The notes under the pieces were generated by a model. The model made no database searches, was not told where the DNA came from, and was given only the letters and a program-made list of their open reading frames with translations. Shown here piece by piece: positions 21,364 through 33,700 of a stretch of 64,000 nt of DNA (position 1 is the first letter of the stretch; each line of letters begins with the position of its first letter). Position numbers and translations under genes: made by a program. This DNA is from Shewanella piezotolerans WP3 (GTDB taxonomy: Bacteria; Pseudomonadota; Gammaproteobacteria; Enterobacterales; Shewanellaceae), in assembly GCF_000014885.1 (NCBI RefSeq), contig NC_011566.1, positions 744,001-808,000 on the forward strand. Reading direction: 5' to 3'.

Positions 21364-22203
21364 TTGCTAAAAGAGGCAATCTCTTATTCAATTTCTGAGT
21401 CTGAAAGTGTGAGAATGGTGCAAGTCACTGATCCTCACCTTTTTGCTGATCCTGAAGCTCAATTGCTAGGCGTGAATACCGCTCAAAGCTTGAACGCAGT
21501 GTTAAATACTATTGCTGCTGTTGATTATCCAGCTCACTTTATGTTGGCCACTGGAGATATTAGTCAAGACTATTCCAATGAGTCATATCACAGTTTTGTT
21601 GACGCTATAGCGCCACTGAAGATCCCTTGCCATTACTTGCCGGGTAATCATGACGACCCGCGCATAATGAATCTGCATATGCAGGGAGATAATGTGCATG
21701 GCCAAAAAAGAGTGTTAGCGGGTAATTGGCAAATTATCATGTTGGACTCCACCGTAAGAGGGCGGCCCGGTGGCCATATGTCTGAGGCCGAGTTAACACT
21801 CATTGATAGAGCTATTGAAGCAGAGCCAAACCGTCATACCTTATTAGTTATGCATCATAACCCTGTACTGGCTGGCTGCGCTTGGTTAGATCAGCACTGT
21901 ATGGATAATGGTAGTGACTTTATTCAACAAGTTTCACGCTATCGACAAGTTAAAGGGCTGCTTTGGGGCCATATTCACCAAAGCGTTGATACCGTTCACC
22001 TTGGGCCTAATGGTCCTGTGAAGTTAATGGCTACCCCTTCAACCTGTATTCAATTTAAGCCCAAATCTCCCTATTTTGCATTAGATGCACTACAACCTGG
22101 TTACCGTTTGCTGGAGCTTAAGTCTGATGGTAGCATCCTTACTAACGTATATCGGGTACCAGGTGAAAATTTCTCACCAGACAACGAAGCTGGCGGTTAT
22201 TAA
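21364..22203 (+). CDS. cpdA: 3',5'-cAMP phosphodiesterase CpdA
   Basis: A 279-residue class III phosphodiesterase hydrolysing cAMP to AMP. The dinuclear metal site is visible as VTDPHLF (D-x-H), TGDISQD, PGNHDDP, MHHNP and WGHIHQ. The start is TTG 21364. Because crp is also in the window, this enzyme would set the level of the ligand of that regulator. Its place between yqiB and yqiA matches E. coli. Confidence 0.93.
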   Translation: MLKEAISYSISESESVRMVQVTDPHLFADPEAQLLGVNTAQSLNAVLNTIAAVDYPAHFMLATGDISQDYSNESYHSFVDAIAPLKIPCHYLPGNHDDPRIMNLHMQGDNVHGQKRVLAGNWQIIMLDSTVRGRPGGHMSEAELTLIDRAIEAEPNRHTLLVMHHNPVLAGCAWLDQHCMDNGSDFIQQVSRYRQVKGLLWGHIHQSVDTVHLGPNGPVKLMATPSTCIQFKPKSPYFALDALQPGYRLLELKSDGSILTNVYRVPGENFSPDNEAGGY

Positions 22204-22232
22204 GCAAAGTTAAAACCGCAGCGTGAGGAACT

Positions 22233-22805
22233 ATGCTGCTTTATATTCATGGATTTAACAGTTCACCACTTTCGGATAAAGGACTTGTTACCGCAAGTTT
22301 TATCCAACAAAACTACCCAGATTTAGATTTCAGACAACCACAACTGCCTAGTGAGCCGCTTGCTGCTATGGCGATGCTGATCGATATTGTTGAACAAGCA
22401 AAGACCGCTGGCGAGTCGATAAGCTATATAGGGTCTTCATTAGGTGGCTACTTCGCCAGTTATTTGGCTGAAAAGTACGGCGGACGCGCAGTTTTGATTA
22501 ATCCTGCGGTAAAACCCTTCGAACTGTTTGATGAATTCATTGGCACTCAGTACAATCCCTATACGAACGAAACCTATCAGGTTTTAGCCAAGCACAAACA
22601 GGATGTTGCCCAGTTCGATACTGCTGCAATTATAAATCCTGATCGCTTCTATGTTTTGTTACAAACAGGCGATGAAGTACTCGACTATAAACAGGCTGTG
22701 CAGAAGTATCATTGTTGTCAGTTGTTGATTGAACCTGGCGGTGACCATAGCTTTATCGGTTATGAAAGTCAGCTGTCTGCCATTTGTGAATACCTGTTTT
22801 CTTGA
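22233..22805 (+). CDS. yqiA: YqiA family esterase
   Basis: A 190-residue alpha/beta hydrolase of the UPF0227/YqiA type. It has the N-terminal YIHGFNSSP, the nucleophile elbow GSSLGGY and the C-terminal histidine in GGDHSF. The E. coli protein has esterase activity. The ribosome site GTGAGGA precedes the ATG. It is part of the nudF-parE run. Confidence 0.9.
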   Translation: MLLYIHGFNSSPLSDKGLVTASFIQQNYPDLDFRQPQLPSEPLAAMAMLIDIVEQAKTAGESISYIGSSLGGYFASYLAEKYGGRAVLINPAVKPFELFDEFIGTQYNPYTNETYQVLAKHKQDVAQFDTAAIINPDRFYVLLQTGDEVLDYKQAVQKYHCCQLLIEPGGDHSFIGYESQLSAICEYLFS

Positions 22806-22842
22806 CAAATAGACCCGTAGGGCCGCACCATGGCCTGAATAA

Positions 22843-24747
<1,905 letters not shown>

Positions 24748-24789
24748 ATCGACTTTTTTACTTTTAGAGCACTAAATAAAAGAATAATA

Positions 24790-25932
24790 ATGACGTTTGA
24801 AAATTACCCCAAGCGAATATTTATCGGTTTATCGGTGATGTTTGCTCAAGTTATTTTGGGTTCCGCAGCGTATGCTGCCGAGCCTGTAATGATCACTGTT
24901 TCAAAAGGATTTGGCTTAACGCTATTTGCTTCTGATTTAGGTGATGCAAAGCAGTTAGCACTTGGTACTAATGGCACCTTGTTTGTAGGTTCTCATAAAG
25001 AGGGGATCATCACTGCATTGGTTGATGCCAACCAAGATGGCAGAGTTGATAAACGTTATATCATTGCTAAAGGACTCCACTATCCAGAAGCGATAGCCTT
25101 TCATGATGGTGCACTTTATGTCGCAGAAGATGAGCGCATATTAAGGTTTGTTGAGATTGAATCCCGCCTGAGGAGACCTGGGCGACCAAAAGAGGTGTAT
25201 GACCGCTTACCTAGCAACACTAAGAAGAGTCGCAGAGCAATGCATTTTGGCCCTGATGGTAGGCTCTATATTGCCATTGGCGCTCCGTGTAATGTGTGTG
25301 AGCCTGAAGATCCATTTGGCAGCATCATCGCGATTAATGTTGAGAGTGGTGAGAGTGAGCAAATTGTCAGTGGTGTTCGCCGAGTCGGTGCTTTTGATTG
25401 GTCGGTAGCTGACAGCGAGCTGTGGTTTTCTGAACTCGGCCGCAATTGGATGGGGGATAACTTACCACCGGATGAGATCAATAAGGTTGAAACGGTCGGT
25501 AGTCACTACGGATTTCCCTATATTCATGCAACAGATGTTATTGAGCCCGCTTATGATAAGCCTGAAAACCTAAAGGTTGTAGCGCCTCAGTTTGAGTTGC
25601 CCGCTCATGTTGCACCTTTAGGGCTACATTTTTATCGTGGCGAGCAATTCCCCGAGCGCTATCATAACCAAATGTTCATCGCTGAAAATGGTTCTTGGAA
25701 CCGCTCAAGCAAGGTTGGATATCAAGTGGTAATGCTTGAAATTGAAAACAAAAAAATTGTCAAACGCAGTACGGTTGTTAGCTTTTTAGATGGTGAGTTT
25801 CCAGTTGCTAGACCTCATTCATTGCTCACCGCACCCGATGGTGGCATGTATATTTCAGACGATTTAAAAGGCAATGTTTACCGTTTATATTACAAGAATG
25901 CACCAAAGAGTCAGTCACAGGATAATGATTAA
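24790..25932 (+). CDS. Secreted sorbosone-dehydrogenase-like beta-propeller
   Basis: A 380-residue protein of the PQQ-dependent sugar/L-sorbosone dehydrogenase family (six-bladed beta-propeller). It has a signal peptide (cleavage near AAYAAEP). Visible blade motifs are [33 protein letters not shown] and [23 protein letters not shown]. It lies 42 bp after parE, and its stop codon overlaps the parC start (TAATG), so it is inserted into the topoisomerase IV operon. The family often acts on sugars in the periplasm; substrate and PQQ use are not shown here. Confidence 0.82.
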   Translation: MTFENYPKRIFIGLSVMFAQVILGSAAYAAEPVMITVSKGFGLTLFASDLGDAKQLALGTNGTLFVGSHKEGIITALVDANQDGRVDKRYIIAKGLHYPEAIAFHDGALYVAEDERILRFVEIESRLRRPGRPKEVYDRLPSNTKKSRRAMHFGPDGRLYIAIGAPCNVCEPEDPFGSIIAINVESGESEQIVSGVRRVGAFDWSVADSELWFSELGRNWMGDNLPPDEINKVETVGSHYGFPYIHATDVIEPAYDKPENLKVVAPQFELPAHVAPLGLHFYRGEQFPERYHNQMFIAENGSWNRSSKVGYQVVMLEIENKKIVKRSTVVSFLDGEFPVARPHSLLTAPDGGMYISDDLKGNVYRLYYKNAPKSQSQDND

Positions 25933-28199
25933 TGAGTGATGCGATAGATTTAAGCTTAGACGGCGTAGAGCAAATGCCAATGCGCCGCTTCACGGAAGAG
26001 GCATACCTTAATTATTCGATGTACGTCATCATGGATCGCGCTTTGCCGCATATCGGTGACGGACTCAAACCCGTTCAAAGGCGTATTATTTATGCCATGA
26101 GTGAGCTTGGGTTGTCTGCACAGTCAAAGCATAAGAAGTCTGCCCGTACAGTGGGTGACGTGCTTGGTAAATACCACCCGCACGGTGACAGTGCCTGTTA
26201 TGAAGCTATGGTGCTTATGGCGCAACCATTCTCTTACCGTTATCCATTAGTTGATGGCCAAGGTAACTGGGGGGCGCCGGATGATCCAAAGTCATTTGCG
26301 GCAATGCGATATACCGAAGCTAGGTTATCTAAATTTTCTGAAGTACTGCTCAGTGAGTTAGGACAAGGTACCGTCGATTGGGGCGTTAACTTTGATGGTA
26401 CGATGAAAGAGCCATTAGTATTACCTGCAAGACTGCCTCATATTCTGCTTAATGGTATTACCGGTATTGCTGTGGGCATGGCAACTGATGTTCCGCCTCA
26501 TAATGCTAAAGAGCTTGTGGGTGCCTGTGTTGAGCTGCTTGATAACCCTAAAGCAGACTTGCCACGATTAATGGAATTTGTTCCAGGGCCAGACTATCCA
26601 ACAGAAGCTGAAATCATTACACCATCAGCGGATATTGCTAAAATTTATCAAACGGGTCGTGGCTCTATTAAGGCACGAGCTGTTTACACCATTGAAAATG
26701 GCGAGGTGGTGATATCCGCGCTACCGCATCAAGCGAGTAGCGGTAAAATCTTAGAGCAAATTGCGGCGCAAATGCAGGCTAAGAAATTACCTATGGTAAC
26801 GGATTTACGTGATGAGTCTGATCACGAAAGCCCTGTACGTATGGTCATAGTACCTCGTTCAAATCGTGTTGATTGCGATCAGATGATGGCGCACTTATTT
26901 GCTACGACCGATTTAGAGAAAAGCTATAGAGTTAACCTGAATGTGTTGGGGCTGAATGGTCGTCCGCAGGTTAAAGGTCTACGTGAGTTGTTAACAGAGT
27001 GGCTTGTCTTCCGGATGACCACGGTTAAGCGTCGCTTAGAGTTTAGATTAGATAAGATATTAGCTCGATTACATATTCTCGATGCATTAATGATTGCATT
27101 TTTGAACATCGATGAAGTCATTGAGATCATTCGTTTTCATGATGATCCCAAAGCAGAGTTAATGACTCGGTTTGAGCTGTCTGATAAGCAAGCTGATGCA
27201 ATTTTGGATTTGAAACTTCGCCATTTAGCCAAGTTAGAAGAGTTTAAGATTAAGTCAGAGCAAAGTGAGTTAGAAGCCGAGCGAGACAAGCTGCAACTGT
27301 TGCTCAGCTCTGAGCGTCGAATGAAGACGTTGATAAAGAAAGAGTTGATCAAAGATGGTGAAGATTATGGTGATGATCGCCGTTCACCGCTTGTGGTACG
27401 CGGTGAGTCAAAAGCATTAACAGAGCAAGAGTTAGTACCTGCAGAGTCAGTCACTGTTGTCTTGTCAGAAAAGGGCTGGGTGCGATGTGCTAAAGGGCAC
27501 GAAGTTGATGGTAAGAGCTTATCTTATAAAGCGGGGGATGAGTTCTTGTGTTCCGCTCCAGGGCGCAGTAATCAGCCAAGTGTGTTTATTGATACCTCCG
27601 GTAGGGCCTTTGCAACTGAGACTCATACACTACCATCTGCGCGCTCTCAAGGGGAGCCGATAACGACTCGTTTCAATTTGGCGCCTGGTGCAACGATGGA
27701 GCATGTGCTACTTGCTGACGAAAGCCAGTGTTACATATTGGCATCCGATGCGGGCTACGGCTTTATTGCAGCTAACAAAGACATGATATCGCGTAATAAG
27801 GCAGGTAAAGCACTGTTAAGCCTGCCTGCGAATGCTAAGGTTTTACTGCCTCAAAAAGTAGATAAATCGAAAGCTCAGTCAATCTTAGCCATTACCAACG
27901 AAGGCAGAATGTTGCTGTTCTCCTTAGATGCATTACCCCAGCTGACTAAAGGTAAGGGTAACAAGATAATCGGTATACCGACCGAGAGAGCTAAGAATCG
28001 AGAAGAGTTGCTAATTCACCTAAATGTAATCCCTGAAGATATGCCTGTCACGCTATGGGCGGGTAAGCGCAAGCTAACGTTGAAGCCGAGCGATCTAGAG
28101 CATTATCGAGGAGAGCGGGGTCGTAGAGGGGCGAAATTGCCACGAGGGCTGCAGCGAGTTGATAGTGTAGAACTCGGAGATGGTGAACCTGTCGTTTAA
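25932..28199 (+). CDS. parC: DNA topoisomerase IV subunit A
   Basis: The DNA-cleaving subunit of topoisomerase IV, 755 residues. The catalytic tyrosine is Y127 in [11 protein letters not shown]. The quinolone-resistance region is [19 protein letters not shown], with S87 and E91 at the positions of E. coli S80 and E84, so it is wild-type at both. C-terminal beta-pinwheel repeats follow from about 490. The start overlaps the stop of the upstream propeller gene, giving translational coupling. Confidence 0.96.
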   Translation: MSDAIDLSLDGVEQMPMRRFTEEAYLNYSMYVIMDRALPHIGDGLKPVQRRIIYAMSELGLSAQSKHKKSARTVGDVLGKYHPHGDSACYEAMVLMAQPFSYRYPLVDGQGNWGAPDDPKSFAAMRYTEARLSKFSEVLLSELGQGTVDWGVNFDGTMKEPLVLPARLPHILLNGITGIAVGMATDVPPHNAKELVGACVELLDNPKADLPRLMEFVPGPDYPTEAEIITPSADIAKIYQTGRGSIKARAVYTIENGEVVISALPHQASSGKILEQIAAQMQAKKLPMVTDLRDESDHESPVRMVIVPRSNRVDCDQMMAHLFATTDLEKSYRVNLNVLGLNGRPQVKGLRELLTEWLVFRMTTVKRRLEFRLDKILARLHILDALMIAFLNIDEVIEIIRFHDDPKAELMTRFELSDKQADAILDLKLRHLAKLEEFKIKSEQSELEAERDKLQLLLSSERRMKTLIKKELIKDGEDYGDDRRSPLVVRGESKALTEQELVPAESVTVVLSEKGWVRCAKGHEVDGKSLSYKAGDEFLCSAPGRSNQPSVFIDTSGRAFATETHTLPSARSQGEPITTRFNLAPGATMEHVLLADESQCYILASDAGYGFIAANKDMISRNKAGKALLSLPANAKVLLPQKVDKSKAQSILAITNEGRMLLFSLDALPQLTKGKGNKIIGIPTERAKNREELLIHLNVIPEDMPVTLWAGKRKLTLKPSDLEHYRGERGRRGAKLPRGLQRVDSVELGDGEPVV

Positions 28200-28210
28200 T
28201 TTCTTGAAAT

Positions 28211-28241
28211 AAAAAATGCAGCCAATTGGCTGCATTTTTTT
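28211..28241. terminator. Bidirectional terminator between parC and bfd
   Basis: The palindrome AATGCAGCCAATTGGCTGCATT is flanked by A and T runs and lies between convergent genes. Confidence 0.88.
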
Positions 28242-28263
28242 ATCTATTCATTGCTTGGATTAG

Positions 28264-28455
28264 TTAAGCAACTTCATAGTATTTAGGTTCGATATCGACT
28301 TGTCTTTGGATAATTTGACTGGCCATTTTTACGCATTTTCCACACTGATCGCCCACGCCTAAACGCTTCTTTACATCAGCTAATGAAGCATCGCCTTGGC
28401 TAACAGCTTCTTTAATCTGAGTATCTGTAATCGCATGACAAAGACAAACGTACAT
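28264..28455 (-). CDS. bfd: Bacterioferritin-associated ferredoxin
   Basis: A 63-residue [2Fe-2S] ferredoxin that binds bacterioferritin and reduces its iron core to release Fe(II). The four ligands are C4, C6, C38 and C41 (YVCLCHAIT and GDQCGKCV). It stands alone; bacterioferritin genes are not adjacent. Two Fur boxes lie 40-85 bp upstream, in line with induction during iron starvation. Confidence 0.95.
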   Translation of the reverse strand: MYVCLCHAITDTQIKEAVSQGDASLADVKKRLGVGDQCGKCVKMASQIIQRQVDIEPKYYEVA

Positions 28456-28494
28456 AAATAATGGTCCAACAATCGAATATGCACGAAGTATAAA

Positions 28495-28509
28495 TGAAAA
28501 CGATTCTCA
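28495..28509. promoter_or_regulatory. Fur box 1 upstream of bfd
   Basis: TGAAAACGATTCTCA matches the 7-1-7 Fur motif TGATAATNATTATCA at 12 of 14 scored positions. It lies 40 bp upstream of the bfd start codon. Confidence 0.7.
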
Positions 28510-28523
28510 ATGCTAATAACTGA

Positions 28524-28538
28524 TGAGAATAGTTATCA
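28524..28538. promoter_or_regulatory. Fur box 2 upstream of bfd
   Basis: TGAGAATAGTTATCA matches the 7-1-7 Fur motif at 12 of 14 scored positions. It begins 29 bp from the start of the first box, a common arrangement for cooperating Fur dimers. Confidence 0.65.
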
Positions 28539-28655
28539 ATCATTCGATAGGTTGGTAGTTATTAAAAACATTGCAGCTGATCACAACCAAGTGCTGCTGT
28601 GGGCACTTGGTCATGTTTTGCGCCGTAAGAGTTAATTCTTGATTTTGAAGCCGGT

Positions 28656-29582
28656 CTAATAACCGCGCTCAAAATGAACCCGATGGGCTAGCTCTTCGCC
28701 TTTTATCCACTTGTGGTAGTTTTCAGAGAAGATTTCTACTACTTGTTCTGGAAAACTTGGGGCTGCAATATGTGGGGTGATAACAACATTGTCTAACGAC
28801 CAAATAGGGTGTGATTCCGGTAATGGCTCTTGATTAAATACATCGAGTATTGCTTGCTGTTGCTGGTTTTGAATCAGCTGGATATAGAGCGAATCAAGGT
28901 CAAGTACGTCGCCTCGGCCTAAGTTAAACAACACTACCTCTTTTTTTAGCAGGGATAATGTATGTTGGTTCAGAGCACCGCGCGTCTCTGGAGTACTCGG
29001 CAAGATACTCGCAACCGCATCCGCTCTTGGTAGATGACGAGTTAAGTTGGCTAAGGTGTCGACTTCATCAAAACCTTTGGTGGGTTTTGCCCCGCGATTA
29101 ATACCAATGACATGCATGCCAAAGTGTTTGGCGGTTTGGGCTATATGCTTTGCAATAGAGCCGGTACCTAAAAGCAGTAGGTTCTGCCCTTGTAAAGTCT
29201 TATAGCTACCTGGTAGCCATACTTTCTGAGCTTGCTGAGTCTTATAGCGGCCGTGTTCACGTTGGTAAGCAAGGAGGTAGCCAAACAGATATTCGCTCAT
29301 TAATGGACCAAAGATCCCTCGCACATTTGTGAGTTCATAGTCTCGTCGCTGCCTAGGTTTAACTAATGCGTCAACACCGGCAAAAGTTGACTGCATCCAT
29401 TTTAAATTTGTAGCATGGGGCAGTATTGGAGCTGCCAGACTCGGTTCTGCAAGCCAAATGTCAGCGTTAAATATGTTTTGCGGATTATCATCCAAAATAT
29501 GCACATTTGGCAGGTGGCAAGAAGTCAGAAGCTGACGATATTTTTCATTTTCTCTGGTGAGCAATAGTAACTTGTGTCCCAT
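28656..29582 (-). CDS. D-2-hydroxyacid dehydrogenase (glyoxylate/hydroxypyruvate reductase-like)
   Basis: A 308-residue NAD(P)-dependent dehydrogenase of the D-isomer 2-hydroxyacid family. The Rossmann motif is LLLGTGSIAKHIA (about 134-146). Catalytic residues are the Arg in VLFNLGRGDVLD, a Glu in FNQEPLPESHP and the His in VVITPHIAAPSFP. The shape resembles GhrA/YcdW-type reductases. It is divergent from the DUF3392 gene, with about 50 bp between them. The exact 2-oxoacid substrate cannot be told. Confidence 0.85.
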   Translation of the reverse strand: MGHKLLLLTRENEKYRQLLTSCHLPNVHILDDNPQNIFNADIWLAEPSLAAPILPHATNLKWMQSTFAGVDALVKPRQRRDYELTNVRGIFGPLMSEYLFGYLLAYQREHGRYKTQQAQKVWLPGSYKTLQGQNLLLLGTGSIAKHIAQTAKHFGMHVIGINRGAKPTKGFDEVDTLANLTRHLPRADAVASILPSTPETRGALNQHTLSLLKKEVVLFNLGRGDVLDLDSLYIQLIQNQQQQAILDVFNQEPLPESHPIWSLDNVVITPHIAAPSFPEQVVEIFSENYHKWIKGEELAHRVHFERGY

Positions 29583-29630
29583 GCTGACTCCCTTTATCCT
29601 AGCTATATATCATTAAATTAGAGTACGTTT

Positions 29631-29963
29631 ATGTCCAAGTTGATTGAATTTCTGAGCTACTTAGGTTCGTTTATCTATCCCTGGCTAACAGAAGCTTCAA
29701 CAGCAATTGTTGCTTGCGCGCTGGTAGTATTTGGCAGCGACATTAACCGCTTTTTACGTCGTTATCTTGCTGGACGCTCTTTCATTATTCGAACGCTGAT
29801 TTTTGTTGTCGTCAATGCGTTTGGTTATGGGCTAATTATAGTAAAATTAAGCCCGTTGCTAGCGCAATATATGGCTCGTGTTCCATCACATTGGCTGTTT
29901 CTACTAGTCTTGGCCATTTTCTTTGCTATTGGTAGCTGGGCTCAACGTAATAAACAAGTTTAA
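29631..29963 (+). CDS. DUF3392 family membrane protein
   Basis: A 110-residue inner-membrane protein with three to four hydrophobic segments (about 9-38, 54-75 and 88-105) and a conserved DINRFLRRYLAGRSFIIRT linker. This matches the DUF3392 family found in Shewanella and Vibrio. Function is unknown. It has a C-terminal basic tail (AQRNKQV). It is monocistronic. Confidence 0.75.
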   Translation: MSKLIEFLSYLGSFIYPWLTEASTAIVACALVVFGSDINRFLRRYLAGRSFIIRTLIFVVVNAFGYGLIIVKLSPLLAQYMARVPSHWLFLLVLAIFFAIGSWAQRNKQV

Positions 29964-30054
29964 GCCGTTAATTTCAGTGTAGATTATATTACTGTGGTTT
30001 GGGACATCTATATGTAAAGAATGGTTACCACTAGCGATTAATTACCGTCAATAG

Positions 30055-30765
30055 TCAGTCTCTTGCTGCACTAATTTGTGTGATTGTAGCAAGCGCTTCA
30101 TCTGGAAAATTACTGAAGATACCATCAACTCCACGCTTGGCTAACATCTCTATATCATCAATAAAATCCACCGTATAAACGTACACTTTTGCACCTCGTC
30201 TATGGGCGTCTTCAATCATCTCTTGAGTGATAAAACTGAGGCCTAAGTGAATCGAGTAAGCATCTAAATCGGTAACAACTTTTGCAAGATCAAAGGGAAT
30301 TCCTTCAATGAGAGGCGCGACTTTTGCCTGCGGGTAATGCTGCTTGAAGTCATAAAGCTGGCGGTGGTTAAAAGATGAGATCAGCAGCAGATTTGGATCA
30401 TATATTTGTTGTTCGACAAATTTTGCGTATAACGCTATAAAAGCAGGCAGAACTGACAATCCTTTAAGCTCGATATTAACTTCTATATTGTGAGGTTTGA
30501 GCAGCGCTAAAACATCTATAAGCCTAGGAATTACTTCTCCGGATACAGTAATACTCCGCAAATATTCTGCGCTGACGACATCTATTAGCCCGCGACCAGA
30601 ACTCGTGGCTTCGAGTCTACGGTCGTGGAAAACATAGAGCTCTTCTTCGACTAAATGAATATCCAGTTCAACAGCCGTAGCACCTAACTTAATCGCTTTT
30701 TCAAAAGCCTTTAAGGTATTTTCGGGGGCACTACCGCTGGCACCGCGATGAGCAAATACCTTCAT
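30055..30765 (-). CDS. Glycerophosphodiester phosphodiesterase, cytoplasmic
   Basis: A 236-residue GDPD-family TIM barrel that hydrolyses glycerophosphodiesters to glycerol 3-phosphate and an alcohol. Key motifs are AHRGASGSAPENT (5-17), VELDIH with the metal-binding Glu and Asp, and VFHDRRLEATSSG. There is no signal peptide, so it resembles UgpQ rather than periplasmic GlpQ. It lies 26 bp downstream of mscM in the same orientation and could be co-transcribed with it. The symbol ugpQ would fit but I cannot prove orthology. Confidence 0.85.
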   Translation of the reverse strand: MKVFAHRGASGSAPENTLKAFEKAIKLGATAVELDIHLVEEELYVFHDRRLEATSSGRGLIDVVSAEYLRSITVSGEVIPRLIDVLALLKPHNIEVNIELKGLSVLPAFIALYAKFVEQQIYDPNLLLISSFNHRQLYDFKQHYPQAKVAPLIEGIPFDLAKVVTDLDAYSIHLGLSFITQEMIEDAHRRGAKVYVYTVDFIDDIEMLAKRGVDGIFSNFPDEALATITQISAARD

Positions 30766-30791
30766 TACTGAGTTTCTCTAATCATAGGGGA

Positions 30792-33700
30792 TTAAGTCCG
30801 TATTAAATTTTGCACATCTTTGGCCTGTCCAGGAGACAAGTGAACCTCTAATTGAGGGTAGGCAAGTTCTAAATTGTTATCGCGTAATTTCTTACTGATC
30901 TGTTTATGAAGCTTATGCCTAAGCGGCCAACGTGTACCCATGTCTTTGGCGTAAGCTCTGACCTCAAAGTCTTGGGTATGCTGACCAAACCCTGCAAACC
31001 ATACTTCTGGTTCTGGTGTGAGTAGGGCATCATCACACTCTTGCACAGCTTGATAAAGAGCAGCCTCCACGCGTGCGGGATCGGAATCTCGCGCTACAGA
31101 GACATATACGATAACTCTTGTTATTGGATCTGAAAGCGACCAGTTAATCAGCTGCTCAGTAATAAAGGCCTTATTAGGCACAATGATCTCTTTTCGATCC
31201 CAGTCGATTATGGTGGTGGCACGGATCTGGATTTTACTGACAGTACCAGTGAGATCTCTAATCGTTACCGTATCACCAATTCGTACTGGTTTTTCGAATA
31301 GGATGATGAGGCCCGAGATAAAGTTAGCAAAAATCTCTTGCAAGCCAAATCCTAAGCCTACTGATAGAGCTGCGACTAACCACTGCAGCTTCGACCACTC
31401 CATCCCTAATGTAGAGAATCCGCTTAATACACCAAAGACAATCACTAAATAGCGACAAACTGTAGTTAGTGCAAAACCAGTGCCTTGGCTGAGGTCTAAT
31501 CGTTGAAGAATCGTTAGTTCAATCAAGCCTGGTAAATTGGTGGCAATCATCATTGAAAAACCTACAATGATAAGCGAGAGCAAGAGTGATTTTAAGGTGA
31601 TCGGTAGTTGCTGTTCAATGCCGTTGATAGTGGTATTACTAGACCACAATGTTACTCCATCGAGCAAAGAGAATAATGCTGTATGAGTTTGGGTCCAAAG
31701 GCCTACAATGCTGGCCAAAAAGGCTAATAGTAAGAGTGAGCGAACCAAACCTAAAGATTGTCCTGAAATCGTCTCTAAATCGACCTCTGGCTCTTCATAG
31801 GTATCGAGTTGCTCTGGTGAATTAACTTCCCCTTTTTCACGTTGTGCGAGTACTTCTGCACGCTTTGTCTTAGCGCGTTCAAAGGCAATTCGTCGTCTCT
31901 CTATTAACATCCAGCGTTTTATTAACTGATAAAGTAATAAAAAGCCTAGGCCAAAAATCAATGATAGCTGCAACTGCAGGAACATTTGCACAGCTGTGTA
32001 GTAGTAACCTAAGAAGGCCAATACAGCACAAGCTATTGGCGTTATGATTAGCATTGCCCACAGTAATTTTTGGATAAGCTTTCTGTTTTTATCGCCGTGA
32101 TGATGCTTATTCTCTCGGTTGGATATTTCTAAAATATCCTTATAGAACCAAAAAAGCATTAAACAGAAAATGATAAATGCACCACGTCCTAAGCTATTTC
32201 TAACGAGCGAAGTATCAATGATTTCGGCAAATGCTGTGATGCCTAAAAATGGGGTTACCATAAAGGTAAGTTGCTTAAACTTCGCTTGTCCGGCGCGTAC
32301 TATGCTTCGCTGCGCTTTGAAGTGATTAATCAGCAACCCCTTATCTAAAGCGAGTAAAAACACCAAGCGATATAGTTGATAGAAAATGCCCACTGCCAAA
32401 ATGCCCATACCTATGGCGGAAACAAAGTTAATACTAGATAAATAAAAAATTGTCCCCGCGAGAATGATTGGAAGCGGTTTGAGCAGGCTGTAGCTCGCAG
32501 AGTTAAGTAGTACGTGCCAAGTATAAATAAACTTGTCTTGAGTAACGTTACCTACAAATGGCAGTTCACGTCGCATTGCTGCTTTAAACTTTGGTGTGAG
32601 AATATCTTGTGCCACGAGGCTAACGATAAACAAAATTAACCACCAAGACCATAAACTGCCTTGTTCAGTGAATGAGTTTTGCAGTTGCTTCCAAGGGGCT
32701 TGTTGGATCATCCACTGCACGCTTTGGTGCAGTTCAGTTAGCCAAAGCCCCCCAATTCGATTAGCGTTAGGCACCCAAAATAGATGCTCATTTAGCGTGT
32801 CTCTTAAAGTGATGTATTGCTGGTTAAGTTGCTCGTTGCTCACTCTTAAATCAGCTAACTCACTTAAGTATTGGTCATAGCTTTGCAGAAGTTGCTGTAG
32901 TAGTAACTCTTGAGAAATAAGCAGCTTTGCATGCAGTTGTGTTGGCTTTGGTACACCACTAAGCAGCTGTTCATTAATGGTTTGTGATTGCTCTATTTGG
33001 TATCGGGCTAATCGTGCGTCGGCAATCTCTGATTGCACCTTATCTTGGCTTGGTGGTTTGGGTAATGCCTGTAGCATCTGCAGAAAACGTTCACCGAATG
33101 CTGAGTTGAGCTTGAGCCAACTTATCTGCTGTTGAATATTAGTGAGCTGCTTAGCTTGATCTTGGTACTGTGCCTCAGCATGCTCTTGCTGTGTCAGTGC
33201 TTGGCTAATTTTGAGATTAAGTGCTTTTAGTGTTTCGCCATATTGTTGATTTGCTTCATTAAGGGCTTGAGCAATAGGATCTGTAGCGGTTGAATCAGGA
33301 ACTAAACTTTGGGCTATTGCAGCTTCAGTACGCTTGTGGCGTTGTAATTCTAGCTGTTGGTTGATGCGCTCAATAAACAGTTCTTGCTGTAACAACTGCT
33401 CACGAACTAGCTGTAACTGCAGCTGGTTGAGGTCAATTTCTTTCTGACTACTGGCTAAGCTTGCTTCAAGGGTGACGACATGCTGCTGATATAGCTCTCT
33501 TTGAGCCAGTAGTATTTTATTCGCTAGGGTCTGCTCATTAGATAGCTTGATTTTTTTGTGCTTTTTGAGCGTTGCTCGCGCACCATTTAAGGTTTTTGGC
33601 AAATTATTTAATGCGCTATTTAGCTCATTAATTTTATTACTCAAACTGATTTCAACTTCTTTCAATTCAGAAAGTCGCAGGTAGGCCATTGAACCTTGTT

